Part shown: positions 1-7,513 of the stretch, one piece after another | Position numbering within the stretch: the stretch's first letter is position 1 | Layout of the letters: each line of letters opens with the position of its first letter | DNA from: Streptomyces sp. Isolate_45 | Lineage (GTDB): Bacteria; Actinomycetota; Actinomycetes; Streptomycetales; Streptomycetaceae | Assembly (NCBI RefSeq): GCF_024721315.2 | Contig: NZ_JANFAK020000081.1 | Span: 1-38,765 of the forward strand | Length of the DNA stretch: 38,765 bases | Reading direction: 5' to 3' | Made by a program: the position numbers and the translations under genes | Notes under the pieces: model-generated | Databases searched by the model: none | Told to the model about the DNA's origin: nothing | Seen by the model: the letters and a program-made list of their open reading frames with translations, nothing else

Positions 1-183
1 CCCGCGGAGCGGGTTCCCAGACGCTGCGCGTCTGGGAAGAGACCGCCCTCGCTGCGCTCGGGCGCCGGCCCTTCGGGCCGGCCGGGGCCACCGCGAAGCG
101 GTGGCTGGTCAGTTCGCTTCGCTCTCTGACCTGCGGGAATCCGCTTCGCGGGTTCCCGCGTGGGCTTCGCTGCGCTTCGCCCT
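1..183. repeat. Left telomere: array of terminal palindromes
   Basis: The sequence opens with CCCGCGGAGCGGG (1-13), the 13-bp terminal palindrome of archetypal Streptomyces linear replicons. It is followed by a perfect 11-bp-arm hairpin with TGC loop (14-38), GCCGGCCC-TTC-GGGCCGGC (64-82), CCACCGC-GAA-GCGGTGG (88-104), GGTCAG/CTGACC arms (107-131), and a longer imperfect hairpin with TTC loop (133-159). Three-base GCN-type loops of this kind are characteristic of the single-stranded 3' overhang that is patched by the terminal protein. The short open frame across this stretch is a by-product of the palindromes and is not called. Confidence 0.92.
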
Positions 184-448
184 GGGCGGGCCGCAGCTCG
201 GCCGCGGGGGCCTGGTCGCTGCGCTCCCCTGCCCCGGGCCGGTCTCGTGCCCACCCCGCCCGGCCCCTCCGCTGCTGCCAGCGGCCCGCGAAGCGGGCAC
301 GGGACCCAACGAGGAGGGCTCTGAGCAGCCCTGACGGGTCGTCTACAGGTCTCCGAACTGGGCTTATCACCCGTGGATGTTCCGGGAGGCGAACGCGCGG
401 CACAGGGCCCCACGCTCCCTCCGGCCCTCCCTCAACACCCCACCCACC
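184..448. other. Left subterminal region without a gene
   Basis: No convincing gene is present. The open frame that starts at 377 and runs into the small membrane protein lacks a ribosome binding site and Streptomyces codon bias in its first part, so only the downstream ATG at 842 is accepted. The stretch 420-620 is noticeably richer in A and C than its surroundings. Confidence 0.6.
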
Positions 449-482
449 ACGAAAACACACCTAACTGACGGACAGTCAGACA
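449..482 (+). promoter_or_regulatory. Conserved dyad element, copy 1
   Basis: The block reads ACGAAAACACACCTA followed by the dyad CTGACGGACAGTCAG and ACA. A copy in opposite orientation at 34533-34566 matches at 30 of 34 positions, and similarity continues for about 30 bases beyond (GAAATTC, then ACGTCGC). The CTGAC/GTCAG arms look like a repressor operator, for example of TetR type. Each copy lies a few hundred bases upstream of a small membrane protein gene. No -10/-35 pair is obvious. From 483 to 841 I see nothing else. Confidence 0.5.
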
Positions 483-841
483 CCTTCGAGAAATTCACAA
501 CGTCGCCCCAACAAATTCAGAAGGCCTCACCCAAAAACATTGAATACCGCTCGGATTCGCGTTCACCTGCTCCCGAAGAAAAAAGTCCGAGCTACCCGTA
601 CAGGGGACTTGCGCGCCTTGCATACGAGTCACGCAACCTCAGATCAGCGATCCGGCCTCCTCCGGCCACGACTCCGCGTCAAGCGTTCGCGAATCCGCCC
701 GCCGGCCACCTTGAGGGGCCTCTGACCAGGCGCGGAACGGAAATTCGCGAGAACTCGACCCCGGTGCCCGCCGATCGCACAGTTGCCCCCGATCCACCCC
801 ACAGCCCGGCACCGTGCCGGCCCAACAGAAGGACCACCACC

Positions 842-1090
842 ATGACCACCACCACGACTCAGACGACCGAGACCACCGCCCAGGCCGCCGAGACCGGCGA
901 GACGGAGCAGCGGCTGGCCCGGCTGCGCCGGCAGCGGGACGGGCTCGCCATCGTCATCGCCGTCGCCTGCGCCATCAGCCTGGGCATCTCGGTCCTGGTC
1001 GCCCCCCGCTTGGCCGACCCGGCAGCCGTCACCATCGCCGGCACCGTCGCCGCCATCGCCGGAGTGCGATACCTCCTCCGACACTGGTGA
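842..1090 (+). CDS. Small 2TM membrane protein
   Basis: An 82-residue protein with a Thr-rich hydrophilic N-terminus (about 1-35, ending in Arg-rich RLARLRRQRD), a first hydrophobic helix (about 37-53), a short loop containing Pro, and a second helix (about 58-76) ending LLRHW. The ATG at 842 was chosen because AGAAGGA lies 9 bases upstream; the longer frame lacks a binding site. The architecture (charged N-terminus, TM, Pro loop, TM with an AGxxAAxAG pattern, basic tail) recurs in other small proteins of this window (2305, 17373, 21652, 29643). It is followed 188 bases later by an HTH protein on the same strand. Function unknown. Confidence 0.72.
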   Translation: MTTTTTQTTETTAQAAETGETEQRLARLRRQRDGLAIVIAVACAISLGISVLVAPRLADPAAVTIAGTVAAIAGVRYLLRHW

Positions 1091-1278
1091 ACTCACCAGT
1101 CACCAAGGGACTCACCGGTTTTATCCCCACCGCAGGTCAGCGCAGTGGGGGAGGTGTGGGGGCCGGCCGTCGAGGGGGCGGCCGGGCCCACGTCTGGTAC
1201 CCGATCTCGATGCTGAAAAGTGCCTCTCCCGCCCCTGGATAAGCGCCTCTTGGCAGGATGCTCGCGAAGGGGGTTTCC

Positions 1279-1971
1279 ATGATCAAAAGGCCGGGTCTGC
1301 CCAGAAAGACCCCCGAGGAGGTCGCTCCGGAGGTTCGGGTGTTCCTGATCCGCCTCCACCGGCGTCGGAAGCGCTTCCGAAAAGCCGACCAGAAGCACCT
1401 GTGCACGGTTCGACAGCGCGTCGCTGAGGCCGTCTCGGCCGGGATCGGCCCGGAGGAGGTGGCCAAGATCTGCGGTTATGCCCCGAAGACGATCGACAAG
1501 TGGTTGGCCAAGCACCGGGACCCGGTGCAAGAGGTGGAGATCGACGCGGCAAGGGAGAGGCTGAGCGGCCTCCGCGCGCAACGGAGCAAGCTGAAAGCGG
1601 AAGAGATGCTGATCTCGGCCAGAGCTCGGTCTGTGATTCGGAAGGCCATGAGGGCGCAGCTCGACGCCCCCGAGTTCGTCGAGCTCACCGGCTACCAGAG
1701 GGCAACCGTTGAGCGTTGGTTCGCCTCGACTCGTCGTGTTTTGTCGCAGGCTCACCGTCGCCGGGAGATCGCGTCGGTCAGGCGGGGGAAGGCGAACCGG
1801 CCGCCACAGGAGCTGTCTCCCGTCGAGTACGACCAGTGGCTCGTGGAGCAGGACATGCGACGCAAGACTCTGTTCCGGAAGTACGAGCTTCAGCCGAAAC
1901 GCCGGCGATTTCGGCGCCGGGATCGCCTCCAGCAGCCGCTCAGGGAACGGTGGATGCCGCACGGGGAGTGA
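1279..1971 (+). CDS. HTH protein with two helix-turn-helix segments
   Basis: A very basic 230-residue protein. Two segments look like helix-turn-helix units: VAKICGYAPKTIDKWL (about 65-80) and FVELTGYQRATVERWF (about 138-153). Each has the Gly turn and a recognition helix ending in a tryptophan or aromatic residue. The spacing suggests a duplicated DNA-binding unit, with an Arg-rich C-terminal tail. ATG 1279 is preferred over the in-frame ATG 1258 because AAGGGGG sits 5 bases before it. It is probably a DNA-binding regulator or plasmid maintenance factor. No effector domain is visible. Its upstream neighbour is a 2TM protein, as with several other HTH genes here. Confidence 0.7.
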   Translation: MIKRPGLPRKTPEEVAPEVRVFLIRLHRRRKRFRKADQKHLCTVRQRVAEAVSAGIGPEEVAKICGYAPKTIDKWLAKHRDPVQEVEIDAARERLSGLRAQRSKLKAEEMLISARARSVIRKAMRAQLDAPEFVELTGYQRATVERWFASTRRVLSQAHRRREIASVRRGKANRPPQELSPVEYDQWLVEQDMRRKTLFRKYELQPKRRRFRRRDRLQQPLRERWMPHGE

Positions 1972-2304
1972 ACTGGGTCACATACGCGCCTACGCGTGCG
2001 CGGACGGGCGCACGCAAAGCGTTCCCACCTTCTGCTACCTGGCGGTAACTGCCCAGGTCAGCACCCCTACTGACGGTGCGTCTGGGGTTACTGTCGCTTT
2101 CACTCCCCAAGCGGGAGCACGCATCGACCGACCGCAAACAGCGGTCCATCGCCAAGGGGCTCACCCGCGTGGGGAGGCGTCTCGGCGGCTGCGGAGCAGC
2201 AGTCCTCGGGCCACCCCGGTCCGAGGACACAGGTCGGGGCCTGCTCGTCGGAATCTTCCCGGATCGTGGCGAGCAGGCCCCCAGACCCCCAAGGGGGCCC
2301 TTCC
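1972..2304 (+). promoter_or_regulatory. Structured leader upstream of the 2TM gene at 2305
   Basis: This gene-free stretch holds two inverted repeats in front of the ribosome binding site: GTCCTCGG (2202-2209) with CCGAGGAC (2221-2228), and a perfect 11-bp pair GGGCCTGCTCG (2237-2247) with CGAGCAGGCCC (2270-2280). The second ends about a dozen bases before the AAGGGGG binding site of the next gene. The stems could be terminators of the preceding HTH gene or a folded 5' leader; the sequence does not decide which. Confidence 0.45.
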
Positions 2305-2583
2305 ATGACGGTACACAGCGAAGAGCGGCCTGAAACGGCCGCGAGCCGTGGAATCGAACACATGAACAGTGAGATCGCCCGGCCGCGGCGCGCGGATGCC
2401 AAGGCGAAGGTGCTCTTCGTGCTCCTGGCGGTGATGACCGGCGTCGTCGGCGGCCTCGTCGCGTACATCGCGGCCACCCGCGCGAGCGGCCAGGCGGAGC
2501 CCATCGTCTGGGCGGCCGCGACGTTCGCCGGCACGACGACCCTCGCGCTCCTCCTGGGCGAGAAGACGGGCCTCATCGAGTAG
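2305..2583 (+). CDS. Small 2TM membrane protein
   Basis: A 92-residue protein: hydrophilic N-terminus (about 1-40), TM helix (about 41-59, VLFVLLAVMTGVVGGLVAYI), a short polar loop with ARASGQAEP, and a second TM (about 68-85) ending LLLGEKTGLIE. The ATG at 2305 follows AAGGGGG at good spacing; an internal ATG at 2362 is possible. Topology matches the other small 2TM proteins of this plasmid. It lies convergent to the HTH/coiled-coil/membrane protein gene at 3350-4750, with the 12-13-bp repeat array between them. Function unknown. Confidence 0.65.
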   Translation: MTVHSEERPETAASRGIEHMNSEIARPRRADAKAKVLFVLLAVMTGVVGGLVAYIAATRASGQAEPIVWAAATFAGTTTLALLLGEKTGLIE

Positions 2584-3205
2584 CGCGCGGAACCCGCCAA
2601 CTCCCGGTATCGGATCCCCAGCAGGGCGAACCCCTGCGCTGCGATCTGACGGACCAGCAGACGCCATCCCGCCCCGAACCACCCCGTCGGGGCGCAAGGC
2701 CGCGAGAGGGGCGCACAGCGCCCTTGTGAAGCCTGTCTGCGTCGTGCCTTCGAGTTAGGGCACGTTGAGGACTTGGACCTCGCCGATCGCGAGGCTTGTC
2801 CGCTCTGGCGGGTGGTGGCGAGGGTGCCAGCCACCGCGCCGGCCGACGCGAACGCCGGCCGCCTGCGGGTCAGAACGCCACAGACGCCGTCGCAGGCGCG
2901 GAGACAGGCATCCCAGACTTTCCATCGAAGTCAGCCCCACCACCACAACCCACCAGCATGACCGACACGACCCCAAGAGCCACAACCCAGCTACCCGTGG
3001 CACCCGTGCCTCCAGCTCTCGTGATCACGACACGCTAACGAGCCCACACGCAACGAACCCGAGAACCCGACACCCCAAGCCAGCACCCACAAACCAACCC
3101 AACCAACAACTACCCAACTACCCACACACAAGAGAAAGTCCGGAAAGTCACCACTCCGAAAACGGCACCTGACCAGCAAGGACACCGCACGGCCGGAAAG
3201 CCGGC
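2584..3205. other. Gene-free region left of the 12-13-bp array
   Basis: No reading frame here has a good ribosome binding site. Bases 2925-3175 are rich in A and C on the plus strand and poor in G, unlike the flanking genes, which is typical of an unstructured intergenic or origin-proximal segment. The region separates two converging genes, so promoters are not required here. Confidence 0.5.
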
Positions 3206-3285
3206 TTCCCCCCTTGCTTCCCCCTCTAGGTTCCCCCTCCATTTCCCCCACTAGGTTCCCCCGACGTCTCCCCCCATGGTTCCCC
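3206..3285. repeat. Tandem array of GGGGGAA units, 12-13-bp period
   Basis: TTCCCCC (GGGGGAA on the minus strand) begins at 3206, 3218, 3231, 3243 and 3256, with degenerate units at about 3268 and 3280. The spacing alternates 12 and 13 bp, giving seven units. Several carry the longer form CTAGGTTCCCCC. The same GTTCCCCC core forms the iterons inside the initiator gene at 5589-7154. The array is intergenic, between converging genes. It may be a binding site for that initiator or a segregation site. Confidence 0.85.
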
Positions 3286-3349
3286 TGCCATCGCCACCTG
3301 GGTACCGGCGACGAAGCGGGCGGGCGCTGATCAGCCGAGACTCCCGGGG

Positions 3350-4750
3350 CTAGAGCAGGCCGATGGTCTCGGCCAGCCACCGCGGACCGGGCTGATCCAC
3401 GAGTGCGACCGAGACCAGGCTGACGCTGAGGATCTGTGCGGCGATGCCGAAGATGACGAGCGTCTTCAGGCCTCCGGACCCAAGGCCCCGCCGTTCCACG
3501 TACGAGGCGATGGCGAGGAACACAACGTCCACGGTCACGGCGCAGATCGCATAGACGAACAGACTCAGTCCCGACGCCCCGGGCTTGGCAACGACAGCCG
3601 CCCCGTACGCGGTTCCGAAGCCGCTGAAGGCCCCGAGGAAGGCCAGGCACCCGAAGAGCGTCCCGAACGCCACCACCGAGCCGAACAACCCCTCCATGGC
3701 GACCCTGGCCCTGATGTAGACCCGGTGGTGCCACGGAGGCGGAGGTATCAACGCGTCCCAGTCAGGAAACGCCGTCGCCACACCGGGAACGTCCGAATCA
3801 GGGAGAGCGGAGTACGGACTCTGCTCTCGTTCCACAGGTACGAATGTGCTGGTCAGAAGCTTGTCCAGTCCAGTGTTGGACAAGCCTTGGACAGCCGCCG
3901 GCGCTACCGGAACCTCGTCCGGCTCGTCATCGGGCTGCGCCTCGTCCTCCGGCTGGAGTACCTCCGGCTGCGAAGGCAGGGCCGCGTCGATCTCGGCCTC
4001 GTCCGCCAGGCCCTCCGCCTCGATGTGTTCGAGACGGGCGTCGAAGTCGACGTCGTCCATGCCGGCCTGAGGAACCGCGGTGATCGCTCCAGGTACGGCC
4101 AGGTCCTCGGCGTCGTCCTCCAGACGGTCGAGCTCCGCCTGGGCCGCCAGCACCTCCCCCATCCAGAACTCCTGCTGCTCCTCCGCGGTGAGCCTGCGAT
4201 TGCGCGCGCCCTCCCGCTGCGCCCGCACCCGCTCCAGGCGTTGTCTGGCCTCGGTGATCTGTTGCTCGACGCGTGTCCGCTCCTGGTCACGGGCCAGCTG
4301 CAGCTGCAGCCGCGCGGTGTCCAGCCGGCTCTGCATGTAGGCGAGCATCGGCCGCAGCTGCGTCAGGTGCCTCTCCGCGTTCACCGCCAGCCGCTGGTAC
4401 TTCAGAACCTGCTGCATCGCGTCGTCACGACGCTGCTGAACGCGCACCGGAGTCTCGCCCGGCCCCGGACGGGCACCGCGCCGCTCCTCATCAGCCGCTT
4501 TCCACAACTTCGAGGCCCGCTTGATCATCGCGCTGCGCTCGGCGCCCTCGTCCGTCCTGGCCGCCACCAGCGCCCCGAGCAGCCTCTTCGGTATCAGCTG
4601 CGTCCCGTTGAGGTAGTTCCCGAAGGAGGAGCTACTGCGATCGAACTCCTCTTCGAGCTTGCGCAGTGGGGCGTCCCTGGTCAGTTCGAGCAGGAACAAG
4701 GCCATCGCGCCGGCCGCCGTGCCCGCGTCGATCCTCCGCCTCGGAGGCAT
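3350..4750 (-). CDS. HTH, coiled-coil and C-terminal membrane protein
   Basis: A 466-residue protein. The N-terminus (about 1-70) resembles an XRE/HTH-like domain (LRKLEEEFDRSSSSFGNYLNG, then PKRLLGAL). A long charged helix follows (about 110-225, heptad-rich with many Arg, Glu and Gln), then an acidic linker (about 225-290) and three hydrophobic helices near the C-terminus (about 353-380, 390-415, 425-450). It should tether a DNA-binding head to the membrane. ATG 4750 follows a GGGGAGGGG binding site, and TTGACA (4802-4797, minus) is a plausible -35. It is divergent from a 48-residue membrane peptide. It shares its layout with other HTH-fusion genes in this window. Function unknown. Confidence 0.75.
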   Translation of the reverse strand: MPPRRRIDAGTAAGAMALFLLELTRDAPLRKLEEEFDRSSSSFGNYLNGTQLIPKRLLGALVAARTDEGAERSAMIKRASKLWKAADEERRGARPGPGETPVRVQQRRDDAMQQVLKYQRLAVNAERHLTQLRPMLAYMQSRLDTARLQLQLARDQERTRVEQQITEARQRLERVRAQREGARNRRLTAEEQQEFWMGEVLAAQAELDRLEDDAEDLAVPGAITAVPQAGMDDVDFDARLEHIEAEGLADEAEIDAALPSQPEVLQPEDEAQPDDEPDEVPVAPAAVQGLSNTGLDKLLTSTFVPVEREQSPYSALPDSDVPGVATAFPDWDALIPPPPWHHRVYIRARVAMEGLFGSVVAFGTLFGCLAFLGAFSGFGTAYGAAVVAKPGASGLSLFVYAICAVTVDVVFLAIASYVERRGLGSGGLKTLVIFGIAAQILSVSLVSVALVDQPGPRWLAETIGLL

Positions 4751-4909
4751 CCCACCCCTCCCCTCATCGCGCCCTGTCCATCCCTGACCACCCGCTTGTC
4801 AAGCCAGCACCCACCCTGACCAGGGACAACACCATCCGCCCGCCCCAAGTCCTTCCCGAAACAGGTCACATCTCCCCAGCACGTTCACTGGCGACCCTCT
4901 GGGGAGACG

Positions 4910-5056
4910 ATGATCCTGTCCACGCTCTACGACTTCTTCGCCCACGAAGTCCTCGGCAACACCCTTTCCGCCCTTCTGGTGACCGGGACCGTGTACACGG
5001 CGAGGAGGCTCCGCATCCGCTACCGCGGCCGCGACACCGACCAGGCCCCCTCCTGA
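4910..5056 (+). CDS. 48-residue membrane peptide
   Basis: A short frame starting ATG-ATC-CTG behind a strong GGGGAGA binding site. It encodes MILSTLYDFFAHEVLGNTLS followed by a hydrophobic stretch to about residue 30 and a basic tail (ARRLRIRYRGRD). One amphipathic or transmembrane helix is likely. It is divergent from the HTH/coiled-coil/membrane gene (start codons 159 bases apart), a small-membrane-protein-beside-HTH arrangement repeated elsewhere here. A nested inverted repeat follows the stop codon. No function can be assigned; a toxin-like or accessory membrane peptide is one possibility. Confidence 0.6.
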   Translation: MILSTLYDFFAHEVLGNTLSALLVTGTVYTARRLRIRYRGRDTDQAPS

Positions 5057-5065
5057 CAGCCGCCG

Positions 5066-5110
5066 GCCTGGGCGGGCTGCCATGCCCGAGGGCAGGCATC
5101 CCGCCCAGGC
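5066..5110. terminator. Nested hairpin after the 48-residue gene
   Basis: GCCTGGGCGGG (5066-5076) pairs perfectly with CCCGCCCAGGC (5100-5110), and CTGCC/GGCAG inside gives a second stem. It sits 9 bases after the stop at 5056. No U-run follows, as is common in Streptomyces. Confidence 0.6.
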
Positions 5111-5588
5111 AATGAGCCGAGCCGACACCGAGTCAGGACGCTCATCACCCGATATCACAGGCCCGCCCAAGGCAGGCAAGCCCGGCCTGCCACCGCTCCG
5201 CGGCAAGCCTGTCAAGCACGGAGCAGCAGCGGCCCGTAGCGTGGCGCTGACACCGTCAGGCCGCCCCAACCCCGGCCCCTTTGCACCAGCTCAGCCCCCA
5301 TGCAGACGCGTCAGGTGTCAGGCCGTGCCGCCCGCTTCCTACGCACCCAAACTCGCCGATCAGGAACGCACTTGCCCCCCTGGTCCCCAGCCGTCCAGCC
5401 GGTCACATCGAGACCATCGAGCAGACCCCCAGCGGGCTCTCCGTACCTGTGCCCTGCGTCGGCCCTGACGGCTCCCCCGGCACAACACCAACCAAACGCC
5501 CCACACGCCCCGCTGAGCGCCTATCAGAACCCACTGTGGCCGGAGGGATCGAAATGGTCTGCGAGGCGCTCAGCTGGCCGTACAGCGG
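5111..5588. other. Gene-free stretch downstream of the initiator gene
   Basis: The open frames here lack binding sites and codon bias. Visible structure: GGCAGGC/GCCTGCC arms at about 5170-5192, a plausible end for minus-strand transcripts, and a 10-bp inverted repeat GCTGAGCGCC (5512-5521) with GGCGCTCAGC (5564-5573) just beyond the initiator stop codon. Confidence 0.5.
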
Positions 5589-7154
5589 CTAGAACGGGGC
5601 GGTGACGGACTGGTCGTCGGATCGCTGAGCGTAGGTGACCAACTCGGGGTGCTCTGCGGCTAGCTGCTCGCGCAACCGTCGGGTCTCCTCCGTCTCGACC
5701 GCCCGCCGGGCCCGTACGGCCGCGTCCTTGGCCGCTTCCCGCTCCGCGTTCTCGGCGTAGGCGCCGTCCACCATCGCCGTCCACCGAACCGCCGCCCTGG
5801 CCCGCTCGGCCTCGACCGCGTACTCCGCGTCCCGCTGCGCCCGCAGGCCCTCCGTCGCCCGCTCGATCACCTCGGCCTCGACCCGGTCGTGGCACCGCCA
5901 GCACAGCCCGTCCTCGGGCCTGGTGCCCTTGCCCGTCGCGTCGCAGTCCTCGCCCACGCACTCCCACCAGACCGCAGCCGGACCGGCCTCGCCCCGCGGT
6001 CCGGGCACCTGCCCCTGCCGGCGGGCGGCCTTGCGGTCCTCCCGGCGCAGGGCGCAGGTCCGGCACGGCCGGTCGGTGTCGATGACGGTCCCGTCCTCGC
6101 ACATCGGGTTCGGGCAGTCCGTGGGCGGGCGGACTAGGCCGACGGCCACGCCGACCGCCGAGCCGATGCCCTTGCCGCCCTCGGCCGCGTCCATGGCGTA
6201 GCCGTGCTCCCACCACCGACGCCGCACCCGCTCCGCCAGCTGCTCGGCCGTCCGGCCACCGGCCAGACCCGCCAGCACCGCCTCCCGCACTTCCTTCAAC
6301 CTCGACGCGTAGGCAGGCAGCAGCACCGCCAGCTCCGCTGGCCAGGCCGCCGTCACCGTGGCCACCGCGGCGGCCTGGTCCGTCGTGAGCTCGACCCGGC
6401 CCGCCTTGGCACCCGTCCCCCGCCGCGAACCCCGGTCCGGCGCCCTGGCGCCGTCGGCCGCGGCGCAGCCGCCATCGCGCCCGCTCGCGCTACTACCCGC
6501 ACTAGCCCTACGGGCGTCACCAACGGCTCGCGCCGTAGGCGCCTGGTCTTCAGGGTTACTGGACTGAGTACAAGGACTGTATTGGGGGTCTTCAAGTTCC
6601 CCCGTGGACGACTTGTAGTTCCCCCGTGGACGACTTGTAGTTCCCCCGTGGGGCTCCGCAGGGGTCTCGCCACGGGGGGTCTCAGAGTTCCCCCGTGGGT
6701 TCTTTCCCTCGGGGGTCTTCTCCTGCCTGGGGCGAGGCTTGCCCTTGTCCGCTCTCCCGGGCTTCACCGGAGCCGGCGCGATGTTCGGCCTGTCCTGGGG
6801 CGTCAGGGGGTCACGCCCTAGCCGGGACCGCTCCGCGTTCACACGGTCGACGTTGCTGAACCAGCCGTAGGGGATCAAGAGGTCGTAGACCACTGGGCGC
6901 CGGTCGGCCCGGTAGTGCCGGACGAGGTTCTGGTCACCCTTCGCGATCAAGCCGCGACGCAGCATGTTGCGCCAACACCGCTTCACGGTCTCCTCGGAGA
7001 TGTGGACGCGGGCGGCGATCGTCTCCTTCGCCAGCCAGCTGCCGCACCCGTCGGCGTCGGCCTTGTCCGCCATCGCGCCGAGTACCGCGTACTCGTTCAC
7101 GTCCGCGACCGGAGCGTCACCGCTCAGGACCCAGACCATCGCCTCAAGGCTCAC
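5589..7154 (-). CDS. Winged-helix replication initiator (Rep) with internal iterons
   Basis: A 521-residue protein. Residues about 1-115 form a winged-helix domain (LGAMADKADADGCGSWLAKE, then IAARVHISEETVKRCWRNML and RGLIAKGD). A basic low-complexity linker follows (about 130-245), encoded by the iterons and by the 109-bp element. The C-terminal half is helical and carries two zinc-binding candidate clusters: CPNPMC with CRTC (about 345-365) and CVGEDC with CWRC (about 396-420). GTG 7154 is used; it overlaps the stop of a 27-aa leader and follows GGGGG. Origins inside the initiator gene are known for pSLA2-type linear plasmids and phage lambda O, which supports a replication role. An equivalent smaller gene lies at 35343. 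No gene symbol is assigned because I cannot show homology to rep1. Confidence 0.75.
   Translation of the reverse strand: MSLEAMVWVLSGDAPVADVNEYAVLGAMADKADADGCGSWLAKETIAARVHISEETVKRCWRNMLRRGLIAKGDQNLVRHYRADRRPVVYDLLIPYGWFSNVDRVNAERSRLGRDPLTPQDRPNIAPAPVKPGRADKGKPRPRQEKTPEGKNPRGNSETPRGETPAEPHGGTTSRPRGNYKSSTGELEDPQYSPCTQSSNPEDQAPTARAVGDARRASAGSSASGRDGGCAAADGARAPDRGSRRGTGAKAGRVELTTDQAAAVATVTAAWPAELAVLLPAYASRLKEVREAVLAGLAGGRTAEQLAERVRRRWWEHGYAMDAAEGGKGIGSAVGVAVGLVRPPTDCPNPMCEDGTVIDTDRPCRTCALRREDRKAARRQGQVPGPRGEAGPAAVWWECVGEDCDATGKGTRPEDGLCWRCHDRVEAEVIERATEGLRAQRDAEYAVEAERARAAVRWTAMVDGAYAENAEREAAKDAAVRARRAVETEETRRLREQLAAEHPELVTYAQRSDDQSVTAPF
6434..6542 (-). other. 109-bp conserved origin-like element, copy 1
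   Basis: On the minus strand this block inside the initiator gene matches 35928-36036 (plus) at about 91 of 109 positions without gaps. It begins GCGCCTACGGCGC, a hairpin with 5-bp arms, and contains further small palindromes. In both genes it follows the iterons in the direction of translation by about 45-55 bases. The encoded peptides are also similar (DARRASAGSS versus DARRATAGSG), but they are low-complexity linkers, so selection on DNA is the simpler explanation. A candidate unwinding or primosome-loading region. Confidence 0.7.
6596..6698 (-). repeat. Iterons inside the initiator gene (GTTCCCCCGTGG, 22-bp period)
   Basis: GTTCCCCCGTGG occurs at 6596, 6618, 6640 and 6687. The first three are exactly 22 bp apart with identical spacers (ACGACTTGTA). 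An inverted relative, CCACGGGGGG, lies at 6671-6680. The units fall in the linker-coding part of the gene, so they can act as DNA sites without disturbing a folded domain. They share the GGGGGAAC core with the array at 3206-3285. Confidence 0.88.
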
Positions 7155-7234
7155 CGAGCCACCCCCGCCCGGGTGGACCCGCGGTCGTGACCCAGGCCAT
7201 GTGGTGCGTGATGCACTGCTACACGTACGCTCAT
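7151..7234 (-). CDS. 27-residue leader ORF coupled to the initiator
   Basis: ATG 7234 follows a strong GGAGGT site (10-base spacing). The frame encodes 27 residues (MSVRVAVHHAPHGLGHDRGS onward) and its TGA overlaps the initiator GTG in GTGA. The peptide looks unstructured, so the likely role is translational coupling that sets initiator dosage. The second initiator gene (35343) has a 25-residue leader coupled in the same way. Too short to be certain that it is a functional peptide. Confidence 0.55.
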   Translation of the reverse strand: MSVRVAVHHAPHGLGHDRGSTRAGVAR

Positions 7235-7312
7235 CAGTGAGCGCACCTCCAACCTCTTGCTGTGATGTTGCGCCTCTCCAGACCAGGGCCGCGAACCCTG
7301 GGCTGGACCTGT

Positions 7313-7338
7313 CGAGCCCCGCCGACCGGCGGGGCTCG
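7313..7338. terminator. Hairpin terminator after the GntR gene
   Basis: CGAGCCCCGCC (7313-7323) pairs perfectly with GGCGGGGCTCG (7328-7338) around a 4-base loop. It lies downstream of the GntR-type gene, which ends at 7514 on the minus strand, and upstream of the initiator leader, so it should insulate the two minus-strand units. Confidence 0.72.
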
Positions 7339-7513
7339 CTGCGTTGTGGAGGCCATGCTCCCGCACCCCCCGTATCGGGCTCAGGGCATTTATCCTTCTT
7401 CGGTTCTTCGCTCGTCCTGCGGAGGCGGCTGATATTCGTTCAGCCGCGTGCAAGAGAGATTTACGATTCGACTCTGCGCCTGAATTTAGGTTTTCGGGCA
7501 TTGCCGCGTTGGT

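Noticed and set aside
101..334. 77-aa frame in the left telomere
   Set aside because: It is made of the hairpin series itself, with no binding site and no family resemblance.
377..841. Extension of the first small membrane protein to 377
   Set aside because: The added part lacks codon bias and contains the conserved dyad element; ATG 842 has its own binding site.
4751..4909. Possible 10-bp phased array upstream of the HTH/coiled-coil/membrane gene
   Set aside because: GTCAGGG and GACAGGG-like words recur, but the intervals are irregular (7, 10, 10, 12, 10), so it does not meet the standard of the other three arrays.
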